Both the position numbers and the translations under genes were made by a program. A stretch of DNA of 64,000 nt from Globodera rostochiensis. Its lineage: Eukaryota; Nematoda; Chromadorea; Rhabditida; Heteroderidae. The notes beneath the pieces were generated by a model. That model saw only the letters and a list, made by a program, of their open reading frames with translations, was not told the DNA's origin and searched no databases. The stretch is from assembly GCA_018350325.1 (NCBI GenBank), contig JAEVLN010000022.1, positions 310,001-374,000 of the forward strand, written 5' to 3'. Positions within the stretch are counted from its first letter, which is position 1; every line of letters begins with the position of its first letter. Shown here piece after piece: positions 44,818 through 56,599 of the stretch.

Positions 44818-46214
44818 ATGGCAACGGATTTTCTTGGCAAGGATGAGTTATTGGCACAGGCAATTTTGGACTTGGAGCTAAAGATGAAGCACGAAATCCG
44901 CCAGAACAACGCTTATCTTCTTTCTAAAATCGAGAAACATTATGAGCAGACGGACAAGAAGTTGACCTTCCTTGAGTCAAAGGTGAGGCCGTTTTGGCCG
45001 AAGGCCTTTGTCGGAGACAGGCTTTTTAGATGGAAGCAATGAGTCGCGACCGCGAGGATCGTCAACAGTCCCACAGCAGCAGAGGTGGACGAAGGACCAA
45101 CTATTTTGCGGCGAACAATTATACTCACAACAATCCTGTTGGTGCATTTGTCTTTAATTTTCTTGGAGATGTTTGGAGAAGAAAACTGGAAAAAAAATAT
45201 TTTTATTAGGGAGGACGTGCACAAATGCCTGGTGTCGACAGTCCAAGGGTCGGTCGTCCGTCTGAGAAAACGTTTGAACGTGCTGTGCCGCTGCCGCCCA
45301 ACCCGGCCAACCAGCAACAGCATCCGTACAAAGTTTTCGGGATGGGCGGTGGTGGCAACACTCCGGCGACTCGGCAGCAATTCAAGCCGAACACTGAAAA
45401 ACCGCCGGGCGATGGGCACGGGCACGGAGGACGCTACAAACAGACTTTGGGCACTAGCAAAGCACAGGTAAAGGCTTTGACAACAAATATTCCGAAGTTT
45501 TCTGATAAAAAAGCACGATTCGTTTGAAACGACTGTTTCAGATAACTTCACCGTCGACGATTCAGAACCAATGGACGACCAAAGCGGCCGGGCTTTACAC
45601 AGATGTACGTTCTGATTGAGTGGCATAAGAATTCAAAATTAGGTTAATGTGTTTAGGACGAAGATTCGAGCGACAGTTCGGCGTCGCAAAAGAGTGAGTC
45701 GAAGCATTTGGTGGCGAAGCCTCATCAACAGGAGGAACTGGAAGAACATTTGCAAAAGGAAGACGGATACGAAAAGCCACCGGCGGAGGTCGTTGACGAT
45801 GGGAGCGACGGAATGGCCGTTTTTGAAGATGTCGTAAACGGACAGAAAGTGTGAGTTTATTGACAATTCATAACTTCTTGTTTTGATGGATAGCGACCAT
45901 TTGAGGTTTGTTGGAAAGTTCGAGACGTGCGAGGAGGTGACGGGGAACAGCGACATTCAGCCGAACACATCGGTGGAAGTGGAGATGCACGACAGAAGCG
46001 CCGAAACGGTATTTCGGCCGAACAACATTTTGAACATATCAACCGAATTTTAGTCAACGGTCACAGGCACGGCAATGTTGAACATCAAAGAGAACCATCA
46101 GCCGATGTCCACTGTGACGCCGGGTGATTGGATCTTTCGGAATTTGCCTTATGTCTTTTTTTAGGAGCGATCATCAGTCCGGTGCTCGGAGGTTTTGGGC
46201 GGCGTCGTAAATAA
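44818..46214 (+). CDS. Unrecognised disordered protein with N-terminal coiled coil
   Basis: I do not recognise the family. From ATG 44818 seven exons join in frame with short introns. Exon 1 is a helical/coiled segment (LLAQAILDLELKMKHEIRQN). Exon 2 is Arg/Ser/Asn-rich (MEAMSRDREDRQQSHSSRGG). Exon 3 is Pro/Gly/Asn-rich with a GGGG and a GHGHGG run. Exons 4-5 are acidic and Ser-rich (DEDSSDSSASQKSESKHL, EELEEHLQKEDGYEKPP). Exon 6 reads FVGKFETCEEVTGNSD, and the end is SPVLGGFGRRRK-stop. No signal peptide, no TM. The composition suggests an RNA-associated or scaffold protein, but that is only a guess. Confidence 0.6.
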
Positions 46215-46305
46215 TTTGTGAAGGACTCGTATGAATGAATGCTATCCGTTTTGTTTATGTTTTTTCTGCCCTCGATCCTATTTTTGGTGTTGATCTAATC
46301 GCAAA

Positions 46306-46402
46306 CAGGGATTGGCGGAATTTCGTTGTTTTTTTTTGGGCTTTTTCCCGTTTTCCGTTAAAAAAATCTCCGTTTTTTAAAATGAATTTCCGCCGATCCC
46401 TG
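46306..46402. mobile_element. hAT-type MITE (97 bp)
   Basis: Terminal inverted repeats CAGGGATTGGCGGAATTTC on the left and CAGGGATCGGCGGAAATTC on the opposite strand at the right, 17 of 19 matching. Flanks are atcgcaaa (46298-46305) and atcgcaat (46403-46410), an 8-bp target duplication with one mismatch. Too short to code. It ends 24 bp before the large duplicated block at 46427. Confidence 0.85.
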
Positions 46403-46587
46403 ATCGCAATTTATTTATGAGCAATAGCGGATATGGATTTATTTGATATGCAATTTAACGAACTTTCACCCAAAAAGTTTTGTTCATTTCGAAATAACGT
46501 TATGTAACGTTTTGTTTGTTTTGATTAGAAATTCATATTCAAATTTGGCTTATTCAGTTCAATTCTTACAGACAAAACGAAATAAAA

Positions 46588-47860
46588 AATGGTCCAACAA
46601 ATGGAAGTCTCAGGAACGTTGGGCGACCTCAACAGTCTCTTCATGCAAATGTCGAATAAAAAATTCAGCTTTAGTCTAATGTCGAGGGTGGCGCGGGATT
46701 TTGGGGACGGTGGTGCTGCGGCAAAGGTTGTTCTGCCGTACACGTTATACATCGAGTGAGTTTGCATGGGAAGAAGCCATGGGAAAGCATTCTTCGTTTT
46801 TGGAATTCACTGAAAGGGTCGACTTTTAGTTGAAGTCTGTCGGTTTTATTTAATCTTTTGTTTGTTGTGGCGTTTTGGTTAAATCTTCCGTTTTTAATAT
46901 CTAAATTTTCAGCGCGGTTAAGCATTTGGTCTCCGCCCGTTTGGTGGCAGTCGATTATCGCGTGGTCAGGTGCAGTTCTGCTTAAGCCGTTAACAATTTT
47001 TACATTTTGCTTTCCCTAGTCATTTTCTTCCGACTTTCAAAGCCATTTTTCTCCATCTCAACTTTGATGATTGGCAACGGGCGGTGGAACACTTTTTCGG
47101 GGTCAAAGAATTGCGAGAAACTCACCGGGGCTTTCCCCCAGAAAAAATGTTCACACTCGCTCAATCATACGCTGTACTTTCACAATTTGAATACTTTAAT
47201 TGTATTATATCTTCAGTTTGCGTTGGACGGCAATGACAATTTTGGTCAAGAAACAGACAGGGCGGCCGAGTTTCTGTTCCGGGATTATGGGCCATGCGCC
47301 AATTTCATCGACGACCGTTTTGCTTTCCACTGCCGCCAATTGTCCTTCTTAATTTTGTTGGACGAGTTGGACAAGAAGGAGCTGTTTGACAAGATTGTGA
47401 ACAAGGCTTTGAGAATGCGGACGGAACTCGCCATGGTCAACTTGGCTAAAGTGATAATTCTTTTCTTGAAGTTGAATTCAGCAAGTAAATTTTGTTGGTA
47501 TAGTTCATGAAGTGCACTCCTGGGCTGATGAAGTGCGCCCCGCCCGTAGCGTTGTTCAAGCAAATCCACGATGCGACCAGAACGAATGGGAAGAGTCTGT
47601 TGATTGCACGGTTGGAACTGGGGCTGACGTCGCTTTGCGACAACATCATGCGAATTGAGAAGATCGGTGAGTTTCCCCTTTTTGGACTTTATCCAATTGA
47701 TAATTCTGCCTTTTCAGGCAAATCTGGCTTCAGCGTGGTGAAGAATTGCGGACCAATATTCAGCGAAGAACAGCAAATGCAATTCCTGGTCGCCACAAAC
47801 GGCTGCATGAATTCTGACGAGTTCTCTGTTGCCTCTGGATGCGCCACAAACACTGAATAA
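46588..47860 (+). CDS. Unrecognised multi-exon protein
   Basis: I do not recognise the family. ATG 46588 opens MVQQMEVSGTLGDLNSLFMQ. After an intron the frame continues AVKHLVSARLVAVDYRVV, then HFLPTFKAIFLHLNFDDWQR. The longest exon reads RAAEFLFRDYGPCANFIDDR and ELFDKIVNKALRMRTELAMV. A 57-bp intron (from 47446) leads to KCTPGLMKCAPPVALFKQIH, and the final exon ends SVASGCATNTE-stop at 47860. About 340 residues, mixed helix, no signal peptide evident. It faces gbf-1 tail-to-tail. Confidence 0.55.
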
Positions 47861-48629
47861 ATGAGCTTCCACATATACAATTTAAACCTGTGCCATCCTT
47901 TTAGGACAGATACTAATCCAAGATGTAACAGGGTATTACCATATTGTTTGTATAAGGTTTCAAATAAATCCCTGCATTTGTCATTTATAAAAATAATTAA
48001 TGGCATTTGCCATTAAATAAGGCGGCTGGCTTTTCTGGTGACAATAGATTTTCCGTAACACCAAATTAAAAATAATGTAAATTGCATCTTTTCCCAGACT
48101 CCTTAACTCAAAACCATATACCAATCGACGTCTCTTGGTACGAATATAAGAAATTTTGTTGGTAACCGCCATGAACGAGTTGTGTATGAGCCGTGAGGTC
48201 TGATTTCGCCCACCACCAAAATCTCATTCCGTACCTTTCTTAGTCGTAGACGTGCATCCACAAGGGAAGGGGGGAGTCTGCTCATTCGGGACAATCTAAT
48301 TTGTATTTTTCTGCCAACTAACTATATATGCTTACATTATTGGATCGCAAAACTTTATAGAATTCCTCCACAGCGAAACATATCAAAACAAATCACAGTA
48401 GGAAAAAGGGAATATTAAATTCACAGTTTTAGCTAAATAGTAAAATAGCAGCTATTCAAAATGTCTTGGAATTAGATGTTAACCAGCATAAGGCATTTTG
48501 CATCGTTCGCATGATAAACGGTATGGAAGAGAGAGATCGGATGCTCCTTCAAGACTCGTTTTTGTTTTAAAATCCAATCTCTCAGTTCAATCACAACAAA
48601 ATTGTCAGGGATCTAATTTTTCTAATCAT
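47861..48629. other. Gap between the unknown gene and the last recognisable gbf-1 exon
   Basis: AT-rich. If gbf-1 were complete, its C-terminal exons should begin here on the minus strand, but I see none. A minus-strand stretch near 48470-48595 (VIELRDWILKQKRVLKEHPI) is open but does not resemble GBF1. Confidence 0.5.
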
Positions 48630-51600
48630 CCGGCTGATGGCAGTGTGCTGGTCTTGCATAAATGAATGATAAGCGTGTCGAACACGTCTGTCATGCCAAA
48701 ATGAGCAGCGATGGAAGCGCATTTGCGGTACCCAGACAAACATTTCTATGAAAAACATAATCTTATTTATCTCAACTCAATCCATCAAATGCCACCGCCA
48801 AGATGGTCTCGTCCTCGCTCTTATTGATCACGTAATGGAGTGCTGCGGTCAGTGGACCCCAAATAACACAGAACAGGTCTCTGTCGTTCCAACCCGCCTC
48901 CGGCACCGCCCAATATTTGCCTTCGGGTGTTTCGCTTCTTCGCTGCAGCACCCGCCACAGGTAATTCTCACGCAAAAGGCCCACTTGCTCGGCTGGCATC
49001 ACAATTTCGTTGGTCCTAATTGAAAATTTGGAAATTAAAGAAAAAATTCAAATGCTCTCACTTTATGGCCGTGTAAATCTGCTCCAGCATTTCCGAATTA
49101 AAGTCCTTCCCATGATTTGTACCCGAGAGATTACGCTTGAAGTCTTCCACGCTGAGATTAAGCAACGAAATATTAATTAAAAGCACGCTCAAAATCAGCA
49201 CTTAGGAAATAAAGTTTTTTTTTTAAATTTACGGAAGTCTCTAACAGTGGTAACAATGGGGGGGGGGGGGGGGGGGGGGGGGGACAGCGCCCCTCCGGAT
49301 GTGTATACTGTCGGCCTACCTCATTAGGGTTTGATTCCGTCGCACTTGCGGATTGTGCTGATCAGTATTCAACATCAGAATTGCGTATGCAAGCGTGTAA
49401 GCCGCGTCAACATGCTCAAACGGCTGGTTATTCGCGTTGAACCAATGCTCTGAAAAGTTTTTTTATTCCAATACTTTATATAATAAAATACCCGAAAAAT
49501 GTGAAATTATTTTATCGATTTCGGCCGCATCGCCTGGAAGTCTGAAGGACTCGAGAAAATTGCGCAGCGCTAAGTCCAAACGAAGTCCACCGAATTCCAA
49601 AGATTTAACGAAAGCGCTCAACACCTCTGGCCGCTTTCGATTGCAAATGTATTCAGCAATTTTACTTTTGTCTAAGCGCGGATTTTGCCTAAGCCAGCAG
49701 GCAACGTCCTAAACAAAACTAAAATTTAAAAAAAAACTTGTACTATACATCACCTGAGGATCGAGAGGATTCTTCAGAAGACCCTTCTCAGAAAGAAATT
49801 CCACGCCCTTTTGTGGGGAATGTCGGTTAAACATTTCGGTGCCCTCAGTCATCAAGCGTTTCTGCTTCTTCACGTCGATCATCTCAGCCAGCGATGGGAA
49901 GTGGGGCTCTTCTGTTAGCTGCTCAATTGTGTGCGCAGTGGCGGTTGATGCAATGTGGTCCAGGGACCGAATTTGGTTGTTAATCTAAAAATTAACTCTT
50001 GATTTTTAAAAACGACCCCACCCCATACCTCTTCCTCAATGCCAATTTGGCTCTTGCCACTGAATCCCTTCAGTTGTCTGGCTGCACAGTTGCTTTCTAT
50101 CAGATCAACAACAGCCAACACAGTGTCCAGTGATAAAATGTGAGTAGAAAAGAGCAGAGGGCCGGTTGGAAACGCGTTCTGGAGCAAAGTCCTAACCTAA
50201 AATCTTTATTTATTCCATGCACTGAAATTCATAAAGGTAAGCAAACCATTCCCAAAATAGCATAATTTACCAAATTATAATATAACGTTTAAAACCTACC
50301 AAATCCTCAAACAAGTTGGAACAGTACAAAGAGCAGTCGTAGTTGAGGTACAGTTCTGCGACCAACCCAGATAGTCGCCACATGTCGACCAAAGCTTCAA
50401 GCGCGAGTTCGCGCAGTTCATAGCTAACAGCAGCCTTTGCCGCAAGCGGAGAACCCGCGGAGGAAATGGACGCAGATTCGGCAGATTGTTCGATGGAGAT
50501 GAGCTGGCCCAACTTGAGGAAGTAAGACTCCATTTGAAATCTGAAAATCGCTTTTTCTTGCACTCCCACCATCCATGCCGAGAAAATAATTCTAGTTTGT
50601 GAAAGTGAGTGTTCTTTGACAATGACAAACACCCACTTAAGCTGAGGACGGAGTGTTTGCAGCAATAAGAAGCAAACGCGATTAGCCGCTGCAAAAATAG
50701 GCAGTTTTTGGGTGCCCAGCAGTTGGAGCAGCGTGTGACTGAGTTCGTCCTTGAGCAGCGTATGAAGTGATATGGTGGAACGCAGAAAATCGTCCCCGGT
50801 TTCAAAAGCGACGGTCAGCAAGTGTAGGCCCATCAAAATCATGCTGGACGAGTTGGTACGGTCGTGCGGGTTGCACAACGCTATCAAAAATCTGAAATTG
50901 TTCGAATTGATTTATTAGAAAGAGCAAAAACACTTCATCAGCTCTTTGAGCCCAGGCCGTATGTCCTGCTCGAATGTTTGAATGGCCGCGAAAAGATAAC
51001 GGCACATTTCTGTTAAGGCATTTTCGGCGGCCATTCGGAGCAGTTCAGGCAAAGAAGACTCGAGTCCAATGCGAAAACAGCATTGCAAAATCTCACACAC
51101 GGTCTCATTGCTTAGATGGCGACCACCAGGTGAAAGCACCAACGACCGAAGGCACTAAAATCGGAATAAAAAAAGTTCGTCCATTTGTTTCTATCATGGA
51201 AAATGTGGTCGTTCGATGTGGAGGTAAAAGAAAAGATCAAAGGTCACATTTTTCAAAAAGTGAGCCCTTTCATATTATTAAAATTAGTCATAAAATTTTG
51301 AATTATTGATAAGGAATTGCTAAAAACTGTGAAAATACAGCTTCCCATAAAACTGAAGATGCAAAACAAGCCGACCTGAAGAATTTGGTAAAGCACACAT
51401 TCATCGATGCCCAATTTTGGGGTGCCAACAAATTTTGCTTTGGTCACTGAATCCGCAATCGATTGAACCGCGCCAGCAATGCGAATGCTGAAAACAAGAA
51501 TTTTTGTAGCGTTTAAGAGTTTCAAAACGAACTTGTTCGACGCCAACAGTCCGTAGGCAATTAACTTTTCAATCGCTGCTAAAGCTCTTGCTGTCACGGG

Positions 51601-51929
51601 TCCGTCGGTGGTCTCAGATTTGATCACTTCCAAAAATGGACTGAGAAAAGTGTCGAACTGGACTTCGCTCAGATCGGCGACCTGACATTTTTACAAAAAT
51701 TGCATGTTCTAACCCTGATGCTTTTCTATAACAATAAGGCATAATACTTTATACAAATATTAACCCTGTTCAACACATCACGAAGGTCAGCAAAGTTCCT
51801 CAGCAACGGATTGTTTTCGTCCAACAATGTTAGCCTTTGACGCGTTTGTGCTCGTCGAAATTTTCGCAGCAATGCTAAAACAGCGTTAGCCTCGCCCTGG
51901 ACAACAAAGAGGCCGTTTACGAGGGCCAT
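48630..51929 (-). CDS. gbf-1: GBF1-type ARF guanine-nucleotide exchange factor, 3' truncated
   Basis: Large Golgi Sec7 GEF that loads GTP on ARF and recruits COPI. ATG 51929 gives [20 protein letters not shown]. The DCB/HUS region follows: [60 protein letters not shown] and [19 protein letters not shown]. The Sec7 domain is complete: [75 protein letters not shown]. After it come [20 protein letters not shown] and [20 protein letters not shown] (near 48720), the start of HDS1. Nothing beyond is found, so roughly half the family's usual length is missing. The glutamic-finger position in FRLPGE is Asp (codon 49529-49531). A G-run of about 25 lies in an intron at 49259-49283. Confidence 0.88.
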
Positions 51930-52716
51930 TTCTCCTAGATGTTAATGAAAAATAATGACCAAAACACATGAAAAATGGTTATACACTGCCTAAAAAAATG
52001 TCTTGCATGAAGCAACAAAAATTGTTCAACGATAAATTACATGACACTAGGGTTGGCAAACCCGGGTTATCCGGGAAACGGTATCCGGGTGTTTTTGGAA
52101 ATTTGTGGGGTAAAATTATCCGGGTCTTGGACCAAGCCCAGCCAAATTATCCGGTATGACACTACGGTCAAGCCCAGCTTAAAGTTGTATTATCTCTCTC
52201 GCTTTTCCTTTTTATCTCTAACATGTTCTCTTCATTTGGCGTTATTAAACATTAGGAAAGTAAATCAACAAAATTGAAATCATTCAGCAGAATCTGTTTG
52301 TTGAACTTTTGATCAAGCGAAAGTAACCGATTCGTCTTTTTCTTGTCCGCGATCTATAAATGCTACCACAAACGTTTGCCATCGTACCCCCATCTCATCA
52401 CCAATCAAGATCGAGGCAATAACTTGTTTCAACCTAATCGGGACTTTAACTTTATCAAGCGTTAAGGCCTTAATTTTTTTGATGGCCAATCGCAAAGCTT
52501 TACCTTAATGTTAGTTTCTCTTCAATATCTTTTTTAGGCTTTAATTTCAGAATCGGTAAGGTTGAAGCAAGTTATTGCCCCGGTCTTGGTGATGAGTGGG
52601 GTGTTGATCATGGTTGTCCCCGTCGTAATCTGGTAAATTAGGACAAATAACAGAAATGGTTTATTTCCTTTTTTTCAACGTTCCCAGATTTTTTAGCAAC
52701 AACAAAATATTCCAAT
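51930..52716. promoter_or_regulatory. Divergent intergenic region between gbf-1 and vps-13
   Basis: Head-to-head spacing of about 790 bp, so promoters of both genes should lie here, but no specific element is visible. At 52043-52164 a block with several ccggg/ttatccgg motifs is bounded by ATGACACTA on both sides, perhaps a small transposon relic. Sequences at 52381-52440 and 52547-52615 are imperfect inverted copies (aggttgaarcaagttattgc in both) that could fold back. Confidence 0.45.
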
Positions 52717-54116
52717 ATGGTTTTTGAATCAGTTGTCGCCGATCTTCTCAACAGATTTTTGGGCACTTATATAGACAATTTGAACGCGTCCCAACTGAAC
52801 ATTGGCATCTGGGGAGGTCCTGGATCTATTAACTTACCTCTAAACAATTTTATGTTAGGTGACGTGAAGCTTAATTCGCTGGAGATCAAAGAAACGGCGC
52901 TAGATGAATTGGATTTACCAGTGAAGCTGAGTTTTGGATATGTTCAAAGTCTGGTTTTGAAAATTCCGTGGAAAAATCTTTATGTCGAACCGACAGTTGT
53001 GGAAATCAGGTTTCATTTTATTGGTTTTTTAAATTTGAACATGTTTTAAGTGGCGTTTATCTGATCATTGTACCGAACCAAGGCATCGTCTACAACGACG
53101 AAAAATCTCACAAAAATGAACAGGAAATTAAGCAGAGAAAACTGTTACGGTTGGAAGAAAACAGACGGAATCGTCAAAGTATAGAAAGGAATTTATTTAG
53201 AATTTTCCATGTTTTCTTTAGAGTCGAACATTCCGTCGGATGACACTTTCACGGAAAAGCTGATCGCCCAAGTAGTCAAAAACCTCCAAGTGCACATTAA
53301 GCAAGTCCATGTTCGATATGAGGATAAATTTTCCAACCGAGAACGACCATTTTCGACAGGGATAACATTGGACTCGTTGAATTTTCAGGTTATTCGATGT
53401 GTGGTCGAGATTTAAGGAAACAACTGAATTTTAGACGACTGACGAGAACTTCAAACTGATTGTTCAGCGGGAGACAGTCAAAATTTTCTACAAGTCAGGC
53501 ATCTTTTTTTGCATTCGAGTTTTGACCTCAAACAATTCAGACTTGTCTCAATGAGCAGTTTGAGCATTTATTCGAACGCGAATTCTACGCTGATTTCCGA
53601 CTTAAATAACAAAGGGACGATAATCGATGCTCTGCGACAGACAATTGCCGTCAATGAAAAGAAACCGGAAGGATACAAATACGGTCTTTTCGCTAGGGAT
53701 TTTTGTAAAAAGCTTGTTTAACAGAAAATGATTTAAAATAAAAGTCCCTTAATTAATTTATATCTTTTTTTTGGTGGTAGTTTTGGTTTGGACTTCTATT
53801 AAATTTACTACTGTGTGATATTTCCGTTTTTAATTTTAGTTTTGGAGCCGTTGACCATTGCTGCCCAGTTAAAGTTAAACCAAAAGCCTGAGAGTGACGG
53901 TTCGAATTGGACCACGCCTAAGATTGACCTGTCGATGGAGCTGGACAAGTTGGGGTTGTCCATCAGCAAACACCAATACCAGGATATGTTACTGTTTCTG
54001 GAGGCCCAGGAGCGCTTTACGTTGGCTGAAAAATACCTCAAATATCGGCCCAACGGTAATCTTAAAGAACATTGGTCCCGAATTTTTTTATTTTTAAATA
54101 AAGGTTTTATGCAATT
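52717..54116 (+). CDS. vps-13: VPS13 lipid-transfer protein, N-terminal part
   Basis: VPS13 is a rod-shaped bridge that moves lipids between membranes at contact sites. ATG 52717 opens the chorein domain: [15 protein letters not shown], then [16 protein letters not shown] and [14 protein letters not shown], then [12 protein letters not shown] near 53052. Later exons read [20 protein letters not shown] near 53266, [12 protein letters not shown] near 53551 and [20 protein letters not shown] near 53953. All match the first 350-400 residues of VPS13A/C/D in order. The frame stops near 54116 after KYLKYRPN. The next vps-13 exon recognised is 59018, and it corresponds to a position well over a thousand residues later. 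The gene is therefore broken or misassembled here. Confidence 0.9.
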
Positions 54117-54418
54117 CTAAGAAGTCCCGGGGGTTATCAAGGTCGCAGAGCACGAATATGATATCAGATTTATCATATGACATTGTCTAATATATGATTT
54201 TAACATCTATGATTTTTGAAATTTTTTCAAAAATTAATTTTAGCCTCAAAAGCATCTAAAAAGCACAATTCGATCAAGACTTGCCTTTTTGGGCGTACTT
54301 TGGGATTTTTTTGAACGATTTGGGGCCAAAATAGATTTTTCGAAAATTTTAACATTTTGACCAAATGTTCGAATCGAGCGGTCGATCAGGGTCGTTTCTG
54401 GCTTGTCTCAAAAAAGTG
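54117..54418. other. Non-coding stretch at the vps-13 break
   Basis: AT-rich with no exon. It separates the last N-terminal vps-13 exon from the inserted duplicate block and shows no target duplication or inverted ends at the junction (54418/54419). Confidence 0.5.
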
Positions 54419-54577
54419 GCGGATATGGATTTATTTGATATGCAATTTAACGAACTTTCACCCAAAAAGTTTTGTTCATTTCGAAATAACGTTATGTAAC
54501 GTTTTGTTTGTTTTGATTAGAACATATTCAAATTTGGCTTATTCAGTTCAATTCTTACAGACAAAACGAAATAAAAA

Positions 54578-55838
54578 ATGGTCAACAAATGGAAGTCTCA
54601 GGAACGTTGGGCGACCTCAACAGTCTCTTCATAAATGTCGAATAAAAAATTCAGCTTTAGTCTAATGTCGAGGGTGGCGCGGGATTTTGGGAAGGTTGGT
54701 GCTGCGGCAAAGGTTGTTCTGCCGTACACGTTATACATCGAGTGAGTTTGCATGGGAAGACATGGAAAGCATTCTTCGTTTTTGGAATTCACTGAAAGGG
54801 TCGACTTTTAGTTGAAGTCTGTCGGTTTTATTTAATCTTTTGTTTGTTGTGGCGTTTTGGTTAAATCTTCCGTTTTTAATATCTAAATTTTCAGCGCGGT
54901 TAAGCATTTGNNGTCTCCGCCCGTTTGGTGGCAGTCGATTATCGCGTGGTCAGGTGCAGTTCTGCTTAAGCCGTTAACAATTTTTACATTTTGCTTTCCT
55001 AGTCATTTTCTTCCGACTTTCAAAGCCATTTTTCTCCATCTCAACTTTGATGATTGGCAACGGGCGGTGGAACACTTTTCGGGGTCAAAGAATTGCGAGA
55101 AACTCACCGGGGCTTTCCCCCAGAAAAAATGTTCACACTCGCTCAATCATACGCTGAACTTTCACAATTTGAATACTTTAATTGTATTATATCTTCAGTT
55201 TGCGTTGGACGGCAATGACAATTTTGGTCAAGAAACAGACAGGGCGGCGAGTTTCTGTTCCGGGATTATGGGCCATGCGCCAATTTCATCGACGACCGTT
55301 TTGCTTTCCACTGCCGCCAATTGTCCTTCTTAATTTTGTGGGACGAGTTGGACAAGAAGGAGCTGTGACAAGATTGTGAACAAGGCTTTGAGAATGCGGA
55401 CGGAACTCGCCATGGTCAACTTGGCTAAAGTGATAATTCTTTTCTTGAAGTTGAATTCAGCAAGTAAATTTTTTGGTATAGTTCATGAAGTGCACTCCTG
55501 GGCTGATGAAGTGCGCCCCGCCCGTAGCGTTGTTCAAGCAAATCCACGATGCGACCAGAACGAATGGGAAGAGTCTGTTGATTGCACGGTTGGAACTGGG
55601 GCTGACGTCGCTTTGCGACAACATCATGCGAATTGAGAAGATCGGTGAGTTTTCCCTTTTTGGACTTTATCCAATTGATAATTCTGCCTTTTCAGGCAAA
55701 TCTGGCTTCAGCGTGGTGAAGAATTGCGGACCAATATTCAGCGAAGAACAGCAAATGCAATTCCTGGTCGCCACAAACGGCTGCATGAATTCTGACGAGT
55801 TCTCTGTTGCCTCTGGATGCGCCACAAACACTGAATAA
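54578..55838 (+). pseudogene. Indel-damaged copy of the unknown gene
   Basis: Matches 46588-47860 but with several frameshifts. A C is lost just after the start (atggtcaaca against atggtccaac), ttcatgcaaatg is shortened to ttcataaatg, a T is lost in gttggacgag, and gagctgtttgac becomes gagctgtgac. The last exon is intact. The damage could be genuine decay or uncorrected long-read error. Confidence 0.75.
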
Positions 55839-56599
55839 ATGAGCTTCCACATATACAATTTAAACCTGTGCCATCCTTTTAGGATAGATACTAATCCAAN
55901 GATGTAACAGGGTATTACCATATTGTTTGTATAAGGTTTCAAATAAATCCCTGCTAATTTGTCATTTATAAAAATAATTAATGGCATTTGCCATTAAATA
56001 AGGCGGCTGGCTTTTCTGGTGACAATAGATTTTCCGTAACACCAAATTAAAAATAATGTAAATTGCACTTTTCCCAGACTCCTTAACTCAAAACCATATA
56101 CCAATCGACGTCTCTTGGTACGAATATAAGAAATTTTGTTGGTAACCGCCATGAACGAGTTGTGTATGAGCCGTGAGGTCTGATTTCGCCCACCACCAAA
56201 ATCTCATTCCGTACCTTTCTTAGTCGTAGACGTGCATCCACAAGGGAAGGGGGGAGTCTGCTCATTCGGGACAATCTAATTTGATTTTTCTGCCAACTAT
56301 ATATATGCTTACATTATTGGATCGCAAAACTTTATAGAATTCCTCCACAGCGAAACATATCAAAACAAATCACAGTAGGAAAAAGGGAATATTAAATTCA
56401 CAGTTTTAGCTAAATAGTAAAATAGCATCTATTCAAAATGTCTTGGAATTAGTTAACCAGCATAAGGCATTTTACATCGTTCGCATGATAAACGGTATGG
56501 AAGAGAGAGATCGGATGCTCCTTCAAGACTCGTTTTTGTTTTAAAATCCAATCTCTCAGTTCAATCACAACAAAATTGTCAGGGATCTAATTTTTCTAA

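Larger units (their letters stand above)
46427..50963. repeat. Dispersed duplication, copy A (about 4.54 kb)
   Basis: This block reappears at 54419-58920. It contains the whole unknown (+) gene and most of the truncated gbf-1 gene on the minus strand. Copy A reads cleanly and continues without a break into the 5' exons of gbf-1, so it is the source copy. Confidence 0.95.

Noticed and set aside
52313..52615. Inverted similar sequences as a possible transposon with inverted ends
   Set aside because: Similarity is only partial over about 60 bp and no target duplication is visible; kept only as a note in the intergenic entry.
56083..56274. Minus open frame conserved in both duplicates (MSRMSRLPPSLVDARLRL; also at 48103-48294)
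   Set aside because: Identity between copies only reflects the recent segmental duplication; no splice link to gbf-1 and no family match.
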